64,000 nt of DNA from Rhodopseudomonas infernalis. Lineage in GTDB: Bacteria > Pseudomonadota > Alphaproteobacteria > Rhizobiales > Xanthobacteraceae. Position numbers and translations under genes: made by a program. Below the pieces are notes generated by a model. That model did no database searches and had not been told where the DNA came from. It worked only from the letters and a program-made list of their open reading frames with translations. Below, piece by piece: positions 1 to 8,468 of the stretch. How positions within the stretch are numbered: position 1 is the stretch's first letter; each line of letters starts with the position of its first letter. The stretch lies in the NCBI RefSeq assembly GCF_022271405.1, contig NZ_JAJNAL010000003.1, forward strand, positions 124,001 through 188,000, written 5' to 3'.

Positions 1-905
1 CGACGGCCGCCAGCAGCCTCGAGGATCTCGTCGGCAAGCTCGACGCGCCGCGTGCGGTGTGGGTGATGCTGCCGGCAGGCCAAATCACCGAGACGACGAT
101 CGAACAGGTCGGCAAGCTGCTCAGCCCGGATGACGTGATCATCGACGGCGGTAACACCTTCTGGCAGGACGACATCCGCCGCGCCAAGGCGCTGCGCGAA
201 AAATCGGTCGCCTATGTGGATGTCGGCACCTCCGGCGGCATCTGGGGTATCGAGCGCGGCTACTGCATGATGATCGGCGGCGACAAGACCGTCGTCGACC
301 GGCTCGACCCGATCTTCGCGACGCTGGCGCCGGGTATCGGCGACATTCCGCGCACGCCCGGCCGCGACGACCGCGACCCGCGCGCCGAACAGGGCTACAT
401 CCACGCCGGCCCGGTCGGCGCCGGTCACTTCGTCAAGATGGTCCACAACGGCATCGAATACGGCCTGATGCAGGCCTATGCCGAAGGCTTCGACATCCTC
501 AAGAACGCCAATATCGACGCACTGCCGAGCGAACATCGCTTCGATCTCGATATCGCCGACATCGCCGAAGTGTGGCGACGCGGCAGCGTGATCCCGTCCT
601 GGCTGCTCGACCTCACCGCCTCGGCGTTGGCCCGCAACGTGGCGCTCGATAGCTACTCGGGCTTTGTCGAGGATTCCGGCGAAGGGCGCTGGACCATCAA
701 CGCCGCCATCGACGAAGCCGTGCCGGCCGAAGTACTCACTTCGGCGCTGTTCGCCCGCTTCCGCTCGCGCAAGGAACATACGTTCGCCGAGCGGATCCTG
801 TCGGCGATGCGCGCCGGTTTTGGCGGCCACAAGGAGCCGCAGCAGCACCCCGACGCCGCTCATCAGGCCGCCCCGCAAGAGAAAATGAAATCGGAGAACG
901 TGTGA
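1..905 (+). CDS. gnd: 6-phosphogluconate dehydrogenase (decarboxylating), 5'-truncated by window edge
   Basis: This enzyme oxidatively decarboxylates 6-phosphogluconate to ribulose-5-phosphate in the cytosolic pentose phosphate pathway. The frame is already open at base 3 and the N-terminal Rossmann part is outside the window. Seen: DGGNTFW near the start, then VGTSGG, then [19 protein letters not shown], the substrate-binding signature with the catalytic Lys and His-Asn pair. The visible C-terminal part is short, which fits the roughly 330-residue GntZ/YqeC-type form rather than the 470-residue form. That short form often prefers NAD, but cofactor choice cannot be read here because the nucleotide-binding loop is missing. 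The stop overlaps the zwf GTG start (GTGA), so the two are translationally coupled. Confidence 0.95.
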   Translation, partial: TAASSLEDLVGKLDAPRAVWVMLPAGQITETTIEQVGKLLSPDDVIIDGGNTFWQDDIRRAKALREKSVAYVDVGTSGGIWGIERGYCMMIGGDKTVVDRLDPIFATLAPGIGDIPRTPGRDDRDPRAEQGYIHAGPVGAGHFVKMVHNGIEYGLMQAYAEGFDILKNANIDALPSEHRFDLDIADIAEVWRRGSVIPSWLLDLTASALARNVALDSYSGFVEDSGEGRWTINAAIDEAVPAEVLTSALFARFRSRKEHTFAERILSAMRAGFGGHKEPQQHPDAAHQAAPQEKMKSENV

Positions 906-2413
906 CCAGCCAGCCCAACGCGCAGATCCCGGAGGGCTGCGCCTTCGTCATCTTCGGCGTCACCGGCGACCTCGCCCACCGGCTGGTCATCCCGGCTCTC
1001 TACAATCTTGCGGAAGCCAATCTGCTTCCGGAGAAATTTTGCGTCGTCGGAATCACCCGCAAAGAAATGTCGAGCGAGGATCTGCGCGCCAGCCTGATGC
1101 ATGGCCTGCGCAAATTCGCGACCCGACCGGTGAACGAAGACGTCGCCGACAAGCTGCTGTATTGCGTCACTTCGGTGAGCGCCGATCCGTCGGATCCCTC
1201 GTCGTTCGACCGCCTGCGCGAACGGCTTGAAAAGCTCGAGGCCAACCGCAACACCGGTGGCAATCGTCTGTTCTATCTGGCGACGCCGCCCGACGCGTTC
1301 GCGCCGATCTCGACCGAACTCGGCCGCGCCGGCCTGCTCAAGGAGGAAGACGGCGCCTGGCGCCGGCTGGTGGTCGAGAAGCCGTTCGGCACCGACCTCG
1401 CCTCCGCCAAGGCGCTCAACGAGCATCTGCTCGGCATCGTCAGCGAGCATTCGCTGTACCGGATCGATCATTATCTCGGGAAGGAGACGGTGCAGAACAT
1501 CCTGGTGCTGCGCTTCTCCAACGGCATGTTCGAGCCGATCTGGAATCGCGAGCACATCGACCACGTTCAGATCACGGTCGACGAGAAGCTCGGGGTCGCG
1601 CATCGCGGCAGCTTCTACGACAAGACCGGCGCGCTGCGCGACATGGTGCCGAACCATCTGTTCCAGCTGCTGTCACTGGTCGCAATGGAGCCGCCGTCGC
1701 ATTTCAACGCGCACTCCGTGCGCTCGGCGAAGGCCGAAGTGCTTGCCGCGATCCAGCAGCAGACCGAAGAAGAAGCACTGCGCAATTCCGTGCGCGGCCA
1801 ATACACCGCCGGCAAGGTCGGCGACACCGAGATCGGCGACTATCGCGCCGTGCAGGATGTCGACCCGGGCAGCAGCACCGAGACCTACGTGGCGCTGAAA
1901 CTGACGATCGACAACTGGCGCTGGGCCGGCGTGCCGTTCTATCTGCGCACCGGCAAGGCGCTCGGGACCAAGCGCACCGAGGTCGCGATCAAGTTCAAAC
2001 AGGCGCCGTTCGCGATGTTCCGCTGCACGCCGGTCGAGGAGCTGTCGCAGAACTATCTGATCATCGGCATCGAGCCGGTCGAGGGCATCGCGCTGCAGTT
2101 CAATACCAAGATTCCAGGCCCGACGATCGCGATCGACGGCGTCGAGATGACGTTCCGTTACAAGGACTACTTCAAGGTCGCGCCGAGCAACGGCTACGAG
2201 ACGCTGCTGCACGACTGCATGATCGGCGACAACATCCTGTTCCAGCGCGCCGACGGCGTCGAAGCCGGCTGGCAGGCGGTGCAGCCGTTCCTCGACGCGT
2301 GGGAGAAGGCCGGCGCCGAGGGTCTGGAGAGCTACCCGGCCGGCAGCGAAGGCCCTGAAGAGGCGGAGGCGCTACTGGAACGCGACGGCCGCAACTGGCG
2401 GGAGCCCGGCTAG
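902..2413 (+). CDS. zwf: Glucose-6-phosphate 1-dehydrogenase
   Basis: It oxidises glucose-6-phosphate to 6-phosphogluconolactone with reduction of NAD(P), the entry step of the oxidative pentose phosphate and Entner-Doudoroff routes. At 503 residues it has the usual length. Seen: the N-terminal dinucleotide motif GVTGDLAHR, the active-site signature RIDHYLGKE with the substrate-binding Lys, and EKPFGTDL. The start is GTG, overlapping the gnd stop by four bases. The stop TAG shares its G with the GTG start of pgl, so translation runs on. It sits second in a gnd-zwf-pgl-gntK-HAD operon that joins sugar-phosphate oxidation and gluconate entry. Confidence 0.97.
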   Translation: MTSQPNAQIPEGCAFVIFGVTGDLAHRLVIPALYNLAEANLLPEKFCVVGITRKEMSSEDLRASLMHGLRKFATRPVNEDVADKLLYCVTSVSADPSDPSSFDRLRERLEKLEANRNTGGNRLFYLATPPDAFAPISTELGRAGLLKEEDGAWRRLVVEKPFGTDLASAKALNEHLLGIVSEHSLYRIDHYLGKETVQNILVLRFSNGMFEPIWNREHIDHVQITVDEKLGVAHRGSFYDKTGALRDMVPNHLFQLLSLVAMEPPSHFNAHSVRSAKAEVLAAIQQQTEEEALRNSVRGQYTAGKVGDTEIGDYRAVQDVDPGSSTETYVALKLTIDNWRWAGVPFYLRTGKALGTKRTEVAIKFKQAPFAMFRCTPVEELSQNYLIIGIEPVEGIALQFNTKIPGPTIAIDGVEMTFRYKDYFKVAPSNGYETLLHDCMIGDNILFQRADGVEAGWQAVQPFLDAWEKAGAEGLESYPAGSEGPEEAEALLERDGRNWREPG

Positions 2414-3156
2414 TGCAGGTCGGTGATCGCCAGATCGTGGTCGCTGCCGACGCCGAGGCGCTGGCGCGGCTGGCGGCGCAGCGTCTGATCGCGCGCATTG
2501 CCCTGCATCACGATCGCCCGGCGATCTGCCTCACCGGCGGCTCCGGACCGCAGCGGATGTTCGAACTGCTGGCCACCGAATTCGAAGATCGAATTCCCTG
2601 GGCGCAGGTACATTGGTTCATCAGCGACGAGCGCGTGGTGTCGTTCGATGATCCGCTCAGCAACATGGGGACGGCGAAGCGCGCGCTGCTCGATGGCCGT
2701 GCACCTGCGGCGAACATCCATGCAATTCCGGCCAGCAATGGCGCCGACCCCGACGAGGTCGCGCGCCGCTACGAACGCGAGTTGCAGGAGTTCTACCGCG
2801 CAGCGACGCTCGATCCGGCGCGGCCGCTGTTCGATCTGGTGCTCGGCGGCGTCGGCCCGGATGGCCACACCGCGTCGCTGTTTCCCGGTTGGCCGCAGCT
2901 TTTGATCGCCGACCGCTGGACCGCGGGCGTGGACCACGCGCATGTCGAGCCGTTCGTGCCGCGCGTCACCCTCACCTTTCCGGCGCTCGCCTCGTGCAGC
3001 GAGATGCTGTTCTTGCTTCATGGCGCCGGCAAGCGCGGCATCGCCGAGCGCGTGTTCGCCGGCGAAGATCTTCCGGCCGGCCGCGCCCGATCGAACGGCG
3101 AGACCGTGTGGCTGATCACCGAGGACGCGCTGCCGGAGACCATTCGTGACCGCTGA
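2413..3156 (+). CDS. pgl: 6-phosphogluconolactonase
   Basis: It hydrolyses 6-phosphoglucono-delta-lactone to 6-phosphogluconate, directly after Zwf. This 247-residue DevB/Pgl-type protein is a NagB-like fold. Seen: the phosphate-binding LTGGSGPQRM near residue 35, WFISDERVV, and the family signature GVGPDGHTASLFPG. The GTG start overlaps the zwf stop by one base and the 3' end overlaps gntK by 11 bases. Order and overlap match the biochemical order of the pathway, so the product of Zwf is probably handed on at matched stoichiometry. Confidence 0.94.
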   Translation: MQVGDRQIVVAADAEALARLAAQRLIARIALHHDRPAICLTGGSGPQRMFELLATEFEDRIPWAQVHWFISDERVVSFDDPLSNMGTAKRALLDGRAPAANIHAIPASNGADPDEVARRYERELQEFYRAATLDPARPLFDLVLGGVGPDGHTASLFPGWPQLLIADRWTAGVDHAHVEPFVPRVTLTFPALASCSEMLFLLHGAGKRGIAERVFAGEDLPAGRARSNGETVWLITEDALPETIRDR

Positions 3157-3688
3157 CGTGGCGCCGCGGGCGCTGATCGTGATGGGCGTGTCGGGCTCCG
3201 GCAAGACCTCCGTGGGCAAGGCGCTCGCCGACCGGCTCGGCTGGACCTACGAGGATGCCGACGACTTTCATCCTCCCGCCAACGTCGCGAAGATGAGCGC
3301 CGGTCACCCGCTCACGGACGACGACCGCTGGCCATGGCTGCGGGCGATCGCAGCCGAGATCGATCGTGTCGCCGAGGGCGGAGGCCATGTCGTGTTCGGC
3401 TGCTCGGCGTTGAAGCGCATCTATCGCGACATTCTCGTCCACGGCCGCGCCGATATCCGCATCGTCTATCTCGACGGCAGCCGCGAGGTGATTGCCGACC
3501 GGATCGCAGCGCGCCGCCACCACTTCATGCCGCCGGGTCTGCTCGACAGCCAGTTCGCAACGCTGGAGCCGCCGGGTGCGGACGAGAAGCCGATCGCGGT
3601 CGGCATCGACTGTTCGATCGAACAAATCGTCGACGGCATCGTGGCGCAGCTTCCGGCGGCCACAACCCATCGATCCGTCGTGGAGTAA
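3146..3688 (+). CDS. gntK: Gluconokinase
   Basis: It phosphorylates gluconate to 6-phosphogluconate with ATP, feeding the same intermediate made by Zwf and Pgl. It is a 180-residue GntK-type P-loop kinase. Seen: Walker A GVSGSGKTS at residues about 14-22, YEDADDFHPPANVAKM (the gluconate-binding DxDxxH region) and FGCSALKRIYRD. The start is GTG, 11 bases inside the end of pgl. No gluconate transporter is in the window, so the gluconate source cannot be inferred. The ending is followed only 4 bases later by the HAD phosphatase ATG. Confidence 0.93.
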   Translation: MTADVAPRALIVMGVSGSGKTSVGKALADRLGWTYEDADDFHPPANVAKMSAGHPLTDDDRWPWLRAIAAEIDRVAEGGGHVVFGCSALKRIYRDILVHGRADIRIVYLDGSREVIADRIAARRHHFMPPGLLDSQFATLEPPGADEKPIAVGIDCSIEQIVDGIVAQLPAATTHRSVVE

Positions 3689-3692
3689 ACCA

Positions 3693-4505
3693 ATGTCCCG
3701 CATCCGCCTCGTGGTTTCCGACGTCGACGGCACCCTCGTCACCTCCGACAAGCGTCTGACGGACGGCACGCGTGCGGCGGTAGCGAAGCTGCAGGAAGCC
3801 GGCATCGGCTTCACACTGACGAGCAGCCGACCGCCGGTCGGAATGCGGATGTTCAGCGAGCCGCTCGGAATTTCGCTGCCGCTGGGCCCATTCAACGGCA
3901 GTTCGATCGTCGATCCATCGCTGGCGGTGATCGAGCAGCATCTCATTCCCGCCGACGCGGCCGCCAAGAGCATCGCTCTGCTGGAGCGGCACGGTGTCGA
4001 TATCTGGCTGTTCACCAACGACGACTGGTACATCCGCCGCGACGACGGCAAATACGTGCCGCACGAGCAGCGCACCATTCTGTTCGATCCGACTCAGATC
4101 GACGACTTCACGCCGCTGCTGGCGAAGGCCTGCAAGATCGTCGGCGCCAGTCCGGACTTCGCGCTGCTGGAGCGCTGCGAGCCGGAGCTGCAGGGCGTGC
4201 TTGGCGACAGCGCGCTCGCGGTCCGCTCGCAGGACTACTACCTCGACGTGACGCCGCCGGCCCAGAACAAGGGCACCTTCGTGCAGGCGATGGCGAAGCG
4301 GCTGAGCATTCCGGCCGAAACCATCGCGACCCTGGGCGACATGCAGAACGACCTTCCGATGTTCAAGGTCAGCGGCCTGCCGATCGCGATGGGCAATGCG
4401 TCCGGCAGCGTGCAGCGACTGGCGGCTCACGTCACCGGCAGCAACGACGAAGACGGCTTTGCGTCTGCCGTCGACTTCATCCTCGCCCGCAACGCGGCGA
4501 GCTGA
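3693..4505 (+). CDS. Cof-type HAD-superfamily sugar phosphatase (HAD-IIB)
   Basis: A 270-residue haloacid dehalogenase-type phosphohydrolase. Seen: motif I VSDVDGTLV near residue 7 with the nucleophile and acid Asp pair, motif II TSSRPP, a C2 cap region in the middle, and motif IV GDMQNDLPMF near residue 210. Members of the Cof/YbiV class dephosphorylate small sugar phosphates, but the substrate cannot be read from the sequence. Its place as last gene of the pentose phosphate operon suggests a sugar phosphate overflow or repair role; that is inference. I took the ATG four bases after the gntK stop because upstream sequence in this frame is gntK in another frame. It ends six bases from the convergent GH15 gene. 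Confidence 0.88.
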   Translation: MSRIRLVVSDVDGTLVTSDKRLTDGTRAAVAKLQEAGIGFTLTSSRPPVGMRMFSEPLGISLPLGPFNGSSIVDPSLAVIEQHLIPADAAAKSIALLERHGVDIWLFTNDDWYIRRDDGKYVPHEQRTILFDPTQIDDFTPLLAKACKIVGASPDFALLERCEPELQGVLGDSALAVRSQDYYLDVTPPAQNKGTFVQAMAKRLSIPAETIATLGDMQNDLPMFKVSGLPIAMGNASGSVQRLAAHVTGSNDEDGFASAVDFILARNAAS

Positions 4506-4511
4506 GCTGCA

Positions 4512-6356
4512 TCATTTCGAACGCTGCAGCGCCGGCTTGTCGCTCGCGCCCATCGCGGTGCAGAGATTGTCGGCCGTGACGATCAGCGCGATATGGGTCA
4601 GCGCCTGCGGGAAATTGCCGGTCTGCCGGCGCGCATCCGGATCGTACTCCTCGGCCAGTAGCCCGACATCGTTGGCGACGCCGACCACGCGGTCGAACAG
4701 CTCCTTGGCCTTGTCGAGCTCGCCGGCCAGCAAGTAAGCATCGGCCAGCCACAGGCTGCAGGCGAGAAATGCACCCTCGACGGGCAACGGCTCGTCCGGC
4801 GTTTCGCGCGGATCGTGGCGCAGCACGAAGCCGCGGTGCATCAGGTGTTTTTCGGTCGCCGCTAACGTTCCGAGCACGCGCGGGTCGTCGGGAGGGAGAA
4901 ATCCGACGGCCGGCAGCAGCAGCAGGCTGGCGTCGAGCATCTGCGAGCCATAATGCTCGACGAACGAATTTTGCGCCTTGTCGAAGCCCTTGTCGCAAAC
5001 GTCGCGATGGATTTCATCGCGCAGCGCGCGCCATTTATCGACCGGAGCTTTCAGTCCGAATTTTTCGGAGCTCTTGATGCCGCGATCGAATGCGACCCAA
5101 CTCATCACCTTCGAGAAAACGTAGTGCTTGCCGGCACCGCGACGTTCCCAGATGCCGCTGTCGGGCTGTTGCCAGACCTCGGCCAGATGCTCGAGCACCG
5201 CGCGTTCCATCGACCAGGTCTCGCCGTCGAGCTCCAGACCCGCCATGCGCCATTGGTGAAATGAATCGATCAGCTCGCCATAGACGTCGAGCTGCAGCTG
5301 GCCGTGCGCGGCATTTCCAATCCGCACCGGCTGCGCGCCCTCGTAGCCAGGTAGCCAGTCGGCCTGCCATTCCAGCAGACGCCGATGGCCGTAGATCGAA
5401 TACATGATCTGCAGCTCGGCGGGCGCGCCTGCCGCGGCACGCATCAGCCAGTCGTGCCAGTCGGACGCCTCGGCGGTGTAGCCATTGTTCATCAGCGCGA
5501 ACAACGTGAATGTCGCGTCGCGCAGCCAGCAGAAGCGATAGTCCCAGTTGCGGGAGCCGCCGAGCTGTTCCGGCAACGACGTCGTCGGTGCGGCGACGAT
5601 GCCGCCGCTGGGCCCGAAGGTCAGCGCCTTAAGCGTGATCAGCGACCGCATCACCAGTTCGCGATGATCGCCCTGGTACGTGCAGCGGCCGGACCACTCT
5701 GCCCAAAAGGCCTCGGTGTCGCTGAGCGCGTCGGCCGGATTGATGGGCTTCGGCACCGGCAAATGCGACGGTCCGTAGCTCAACACGAACGGGACGGTCT
5801 CGCCGGCGCAGACCGAGAAATCGGCGACCGTGGTCATCGCCTCGCCGTGAGTTAGAATCGGCGAGCGAAGGACGGCCATATCCGGCCCGCAGATCGCGAG
5901 CAGATCGCCGGCTTGTTCGCCGCGCTTCACCCAGGGGACGTTGACGCCGAAGCCGAACCGCAGCACGAGGTGCATCCGCACCTCGACCTGACCGGCGTCG
6001 CCACGCACCAGCCGTACGATATCGGAGGCTGAACCGCGCGGTGGCATGAAGTCGATCAGGGTGACGACGCCGCTGTCGGTCTCGAATCGCGTCTCAAGGA
6101 TCAGGCTGTCACCGCGATAACGCCGCGACGTGCTGGTGATCGCGTGCTTCGGGCTAATCTGCCAGTGGCCATGGCTGTCGTCGCCGAGCAGCGCTGCGAA
6201 GCAAGCGTCGGAATCGAAATATGGCCAACACAGCCAATCCATCGAGCCGTTGCGCCCGACCAGCGCCGCCGTTTCGCAATCTCCGATCAGGGCGTAGTCT
6301 TCGATCTTACCCGGCAACGGCGTTCGCCGTGTGCCGGCGCTCCGATGTAGCGGCAA
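4512..6356 (-). CDS. GH15 glycoside hydrolase (glucoamylase/trehalase-like)
   Basis: A 614-residue protein of the bacterial GH15 class, which cleaves glucose from alpha-glucans or, in the actinobacterial relatives, splits trehalose. Seen: N-terminal KIEDYALIGDCETAALV and GSMDWLCWPYFDS, then the central SRNWDYRFCWLRDA substrate-cleft motif and PDSGIWERRG carrying a catalytic Glu. There is no signal peptide, so it acts in the cytosol. The setting, beside TreS, TreY and TreZ, makes trehalase as likely as glucoamylase. Start is uncertain: TTG at 6356 overlaps the malQ stop by 50 bases, and a second TTG at 6317 would leave 11 bases of overlap and remove a short Arg-rich lead. It probably shares the malQ transcript. 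Confidence 0.88.
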   Translation of the reverse strand: MPLHRSAGTRRTPLPGKIEDYALIGDCETAALVGRNGSMDWLCWPYFDSDACFAALLGDDSHGHWQISPKHAITSTSRRYRGDSLILETRFETDSGVVTLIDFMPPRGSASDIVRLVRGDAGQVEVRMHLVLRFGFGVNVPWVKRGEQAGDLLAICGPDMAVLRSPILTHGEAMTTVADFSVCAGETVPFVLSYGPSHLPVPKPINPADALSDTEAFWAEWSGRCTYQGDHRELVMRSLITLKALTFGPSGGIVAAPTTSLPEQLGGSRNWDYRFCWLRDATFTLFALMNNGYTAEASDWHDWLMRAAAGAPAELQIMYSIYGHRRLLEWQADWLPGYEGAQPVRIGNAAHGQLQLDVYGELIDSFHQWRMAGLELDGETWSMERAVLEHLAEVWQQPDSGIWERRGAGKHYVFSKVMSWVAFDRGIKSSEKFGLKAPVDKWRALRDEIHRDVCDKGFDKAQNSFVEHYGSQMLDASLLLLPAVGFLPPDDPRVLGTLAATEKHLMHRGFVLRHDPRETPDEPLPVEGAFLACSLWLADAYLLAGELDKAKELFDRVVGVANDVGLLAEEYDPDARRQTGNFPQALTHIALIVTADNLCTAMGASDKPALQRSK

Positions 6357-8280
6357 TCAAGGCCTGCCTGTTGATTGCGGAGACGATCTCGTCGAGGCCA
6401 GCCGGCAATCGGCGGCGCCAGTTCGGATGCTCGAACACCGTCCCGGGCACGTTCGGCTGATCGATCACGCCGAGCAGATCTTCCAACGAGATCGCCAGGA
6501 GCCGCGACGGCGTGCGCGACAGGAAGGTGAGAACCGCGTAGATATCCTCGTGCTGAATTCCCTGCTGCCGCAGCACATCTCCCAGCATGTTCAGCGCATT
6601 CCGCCGCGCATCATCGCTCTCGCCTGGATCAACGCCAATCGAGCGCTTGAACTGCAGATCGGCGAAGCTTCGCCAGCCCGAATAGGTGGCGAGATCGTGC
6701 GTATTGAAGGTCACCAGCGCCTCGGGCAGGTAATGGTCGATGCCGTAGAACCAGCCCTGATGATAATCACGTTCGAACATCATCACGCGATACGACCAGA
6801 TGCCCCAGTCGGCCAGGCGCTCGCGAAACCCCTCCGGGACCGTCCCGAGGTCCTCACCGATCACCACGCAACGATTGGCGACGCTTTCCTGCGCCGTGAC
6901 GGCCAGCAGTGCGTCGAACGGCATGGTGACGTACACGCCGCTGTCGGCCGCATAGCCGTGCGGCACGAGATAAAGCCGGTTCAAGCCGAGGACGTGATCG
7001 AGCCGGATCGCGCCGGCATAGCGCATCGAGGCGCGCAACATCTCGCGGAAGGGCGCGAAGCCGGTCAGCTCGAGTCCCGCCGCGTTGAATCCGGCGAGCC
7101 CCCAATTCTGCCCGGCCGAGTTGAGTTGGTCCGGCGGCGCGCCGACCGACAGATGACGCGAGATCGCCACCTGCTCGTTCCAGGCGTCGAAGCCATCACT
7201 CTGCACCCCGACTGCGACGTCGAGATACAAGCCGACGTCCATGCCGCTGGCCGACGCGAGATCGTGACAGGCGCGAAGCTGGTCGTCCGCACACCACTGC
7301 ACGTATTCGATGAATTCGATGTCCGCGCCATCTTTGCCCGCGCGTAGCTCGGCGCAGCGGGCATCGTCGGGATGCTGCCATTCCGCCGGCCATTCCCACC
7401 ACGGCTTGCCGAATTTGTGGCGCAACGTTTCGAAGCAGGCGAACCGCGTCAGCAGCGGCGCGCGCTCGTGTCTGAATTCTTCGAAGGCGGCACGGCGGCC
7501 CGCACCAGGGGCCGCGCGGAAGGCCTCATAGGCGGCGCGCAGCCCGCGCCATTTCAGGTCGGCGACAGCGTGATAGTCGATCAGTTCGGCATCGCGTAAA
7601 AGCGCCGCCGCGTTCTCGGCACCGGGCAGTTCGAGATGGCTGAACTCGGGAAGCCCCTCGATATCGATATAAAGCGGATTGAGAAACAGCCGGCTGTTAG
7701 GCGAATATGGGCTGCAGTCGCCGGGCCGATCGTCAAACAGCACGTGCAGCGGGTTAAGCCCGATACCGCCCGCGCCGAGCTCTGCGGCAATCTCGATCAG
7801 CCGCGCCAGATCGGCGAAATCTCCAATTCCCCAATTGCGCGCCGATCGCAGCCCGTAAAGTTGGACGGCGACGATCCACGCTCGCTCGAAGCTGCCACGA
7901 TAGGCCGCATCCGGCGACACCAGCAGCGGCGCGCTCTCGGTATGCCCCTGAGCGTCCGCGAGCTGCAGGCGGTAGGTGCCGGCCGCGAGATGCTCCGGCA
8001 ACCCGAGGTCGCGCCCGGACGCGGTCCCGGACGCCAACGTCTGCTCGTCTGCGACAATTGTCCACGCCACCGGTCCGGAATTGTCCGAGCGAAGCTGCGG
8101 CCGTGCGCCATCGCCGTCACGCAGCACTGCGACGTGATCAAGCAACACATGCGGAGCACGCGCCGGCATAGCATCGAGAATAATCTGGAGAGCCGCCGGC
8201 GGGGTGACATGACGCTGCCCCTGACCGTCGAAAAACTCGGTTTGGATGCCGAGTTCAGCCGCTTTGGTGAACAAATCCAT
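6307..8280 (-). CDS. malQ: 4-alpha-glucanotransferase (amylomaltase)
   Basis: It moves 4-alpha-glucan segments between oligosaccharides and releases glucose, so it recycles the maltose and short glucans made by the neighbouring enzymes. It is a GH77 protein. Seen: GIGDFADL, GINPLH-type region GLNPLHVLF, IRLDHVLGLNRLY with the catalytic Asp, VIGEDLGTVP with the catalytic Glu, and TFNTHDLATY. I chose ATG at 8280 (657 residues, MDLFTKAAELGIQ) because it matches the usual MalQ beginning. A TTG at 8328 would add 16 residues. Upstream at 8352-8376 is a GGAAC-N16-CGTT element, so malQ and the GH15 gene may be stress-induced. Confidence 0.93.
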   Translation of the reverse strand: MDLFTKAAELGIQTEFFDGQGQRHVTPPAALQIILDAMPARAPHVLLDHVAVLRDGDGARPQLRSDNSGPVAWTIVADEQTLASGTASGRDLGLPEHLAAGTYRLQLADAQGHTESAPLLVSPDAAYRGSFERAWIVAVQLYGLRSARNWGIGDFADLARLIEIAAELGAGGIGLNPLHVLFDDRPGDCSPYSPNSRLFLNPLYIDIEGLPEFSHLELPGAENAAALLRDAELIDYHAVADLKWRGLRAAYEAFRAAPGAGRRAAFEEFRHERAPLLTRFACFETLRHKFGKPWWEWPAEWQHPDDARCAELRAGKDGADIEFIEYVQWCADDQLRACHDLASASGMDVGLYLDVAVGVQSDGFDAWNEQVAISRHLSVGAPPDQLNSAGQNWGLAGFNAAGLELTGFAPFREMLRASMRYAGAIRLDHVLGLNRLYLVPHGYAADSGVYVTMPFDALLAVTAQESVANRCVVIGEDLGTVPEGFRERLADWGIWSYRVMMFERDYHQGWFYGIDHYLPEALVTFNTHDLATYSGWRSFADLQFKRSIGVDPGESDDARRNALNMLGDVLRQQGIQHEDIYAVLTFLSRTPSRLLAISLEDLLGVIDQPNVPGTVFEHPNWRRRLPAGLDEIVSAINRQALIAATSERRHTANAVAG

Positions 8281-8351
8281 CAGGCACGCTGTCTGGGGGC
8301 AGCGCCGGGAGCGCCGCGAATCCGTCAATTCCGAACAGGATAGTCCTGTGC

Positions 8352-8376
8352 AACGCGATTGCGTAGGGTCGGTTCC
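8352..8376 (-). promoter_or_regulatory. EcfG-type stress promoter for malQ
   Basis: On the minus strand GGAAC (8376-8372) is followed after 16 bases by CGTT (8355-8352). This is the known -35/-10 pattern of alphaproteobacterial EcfG/RpoE2 general-stress sigma factors. The -10 lies 71 bases before the malQ ATG. The -35 is half of a perfect GGTTCC-C-GGAACC palindrome. The other half points toward glgE but lacks a matching -10. Confidence 0.6.
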
Positions 8377-8468
8377 CGGAACCTTGGCGTTCCAGAAGCT
8401 TTGTAACCGGACGACGGCCCGTTGTTCGTTTTTAAGGGGATGGGACGCCAGTCCTATACGGCATCACC

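Noticed and set aside
8378-8402. Plus-strand EcfG promoter for glgE
   Set aside because: GGAAC is present but the -10 at the right spacing is CTTT, without GTT. It is probably only the mirror half of the palindrome forming the malQ -35.
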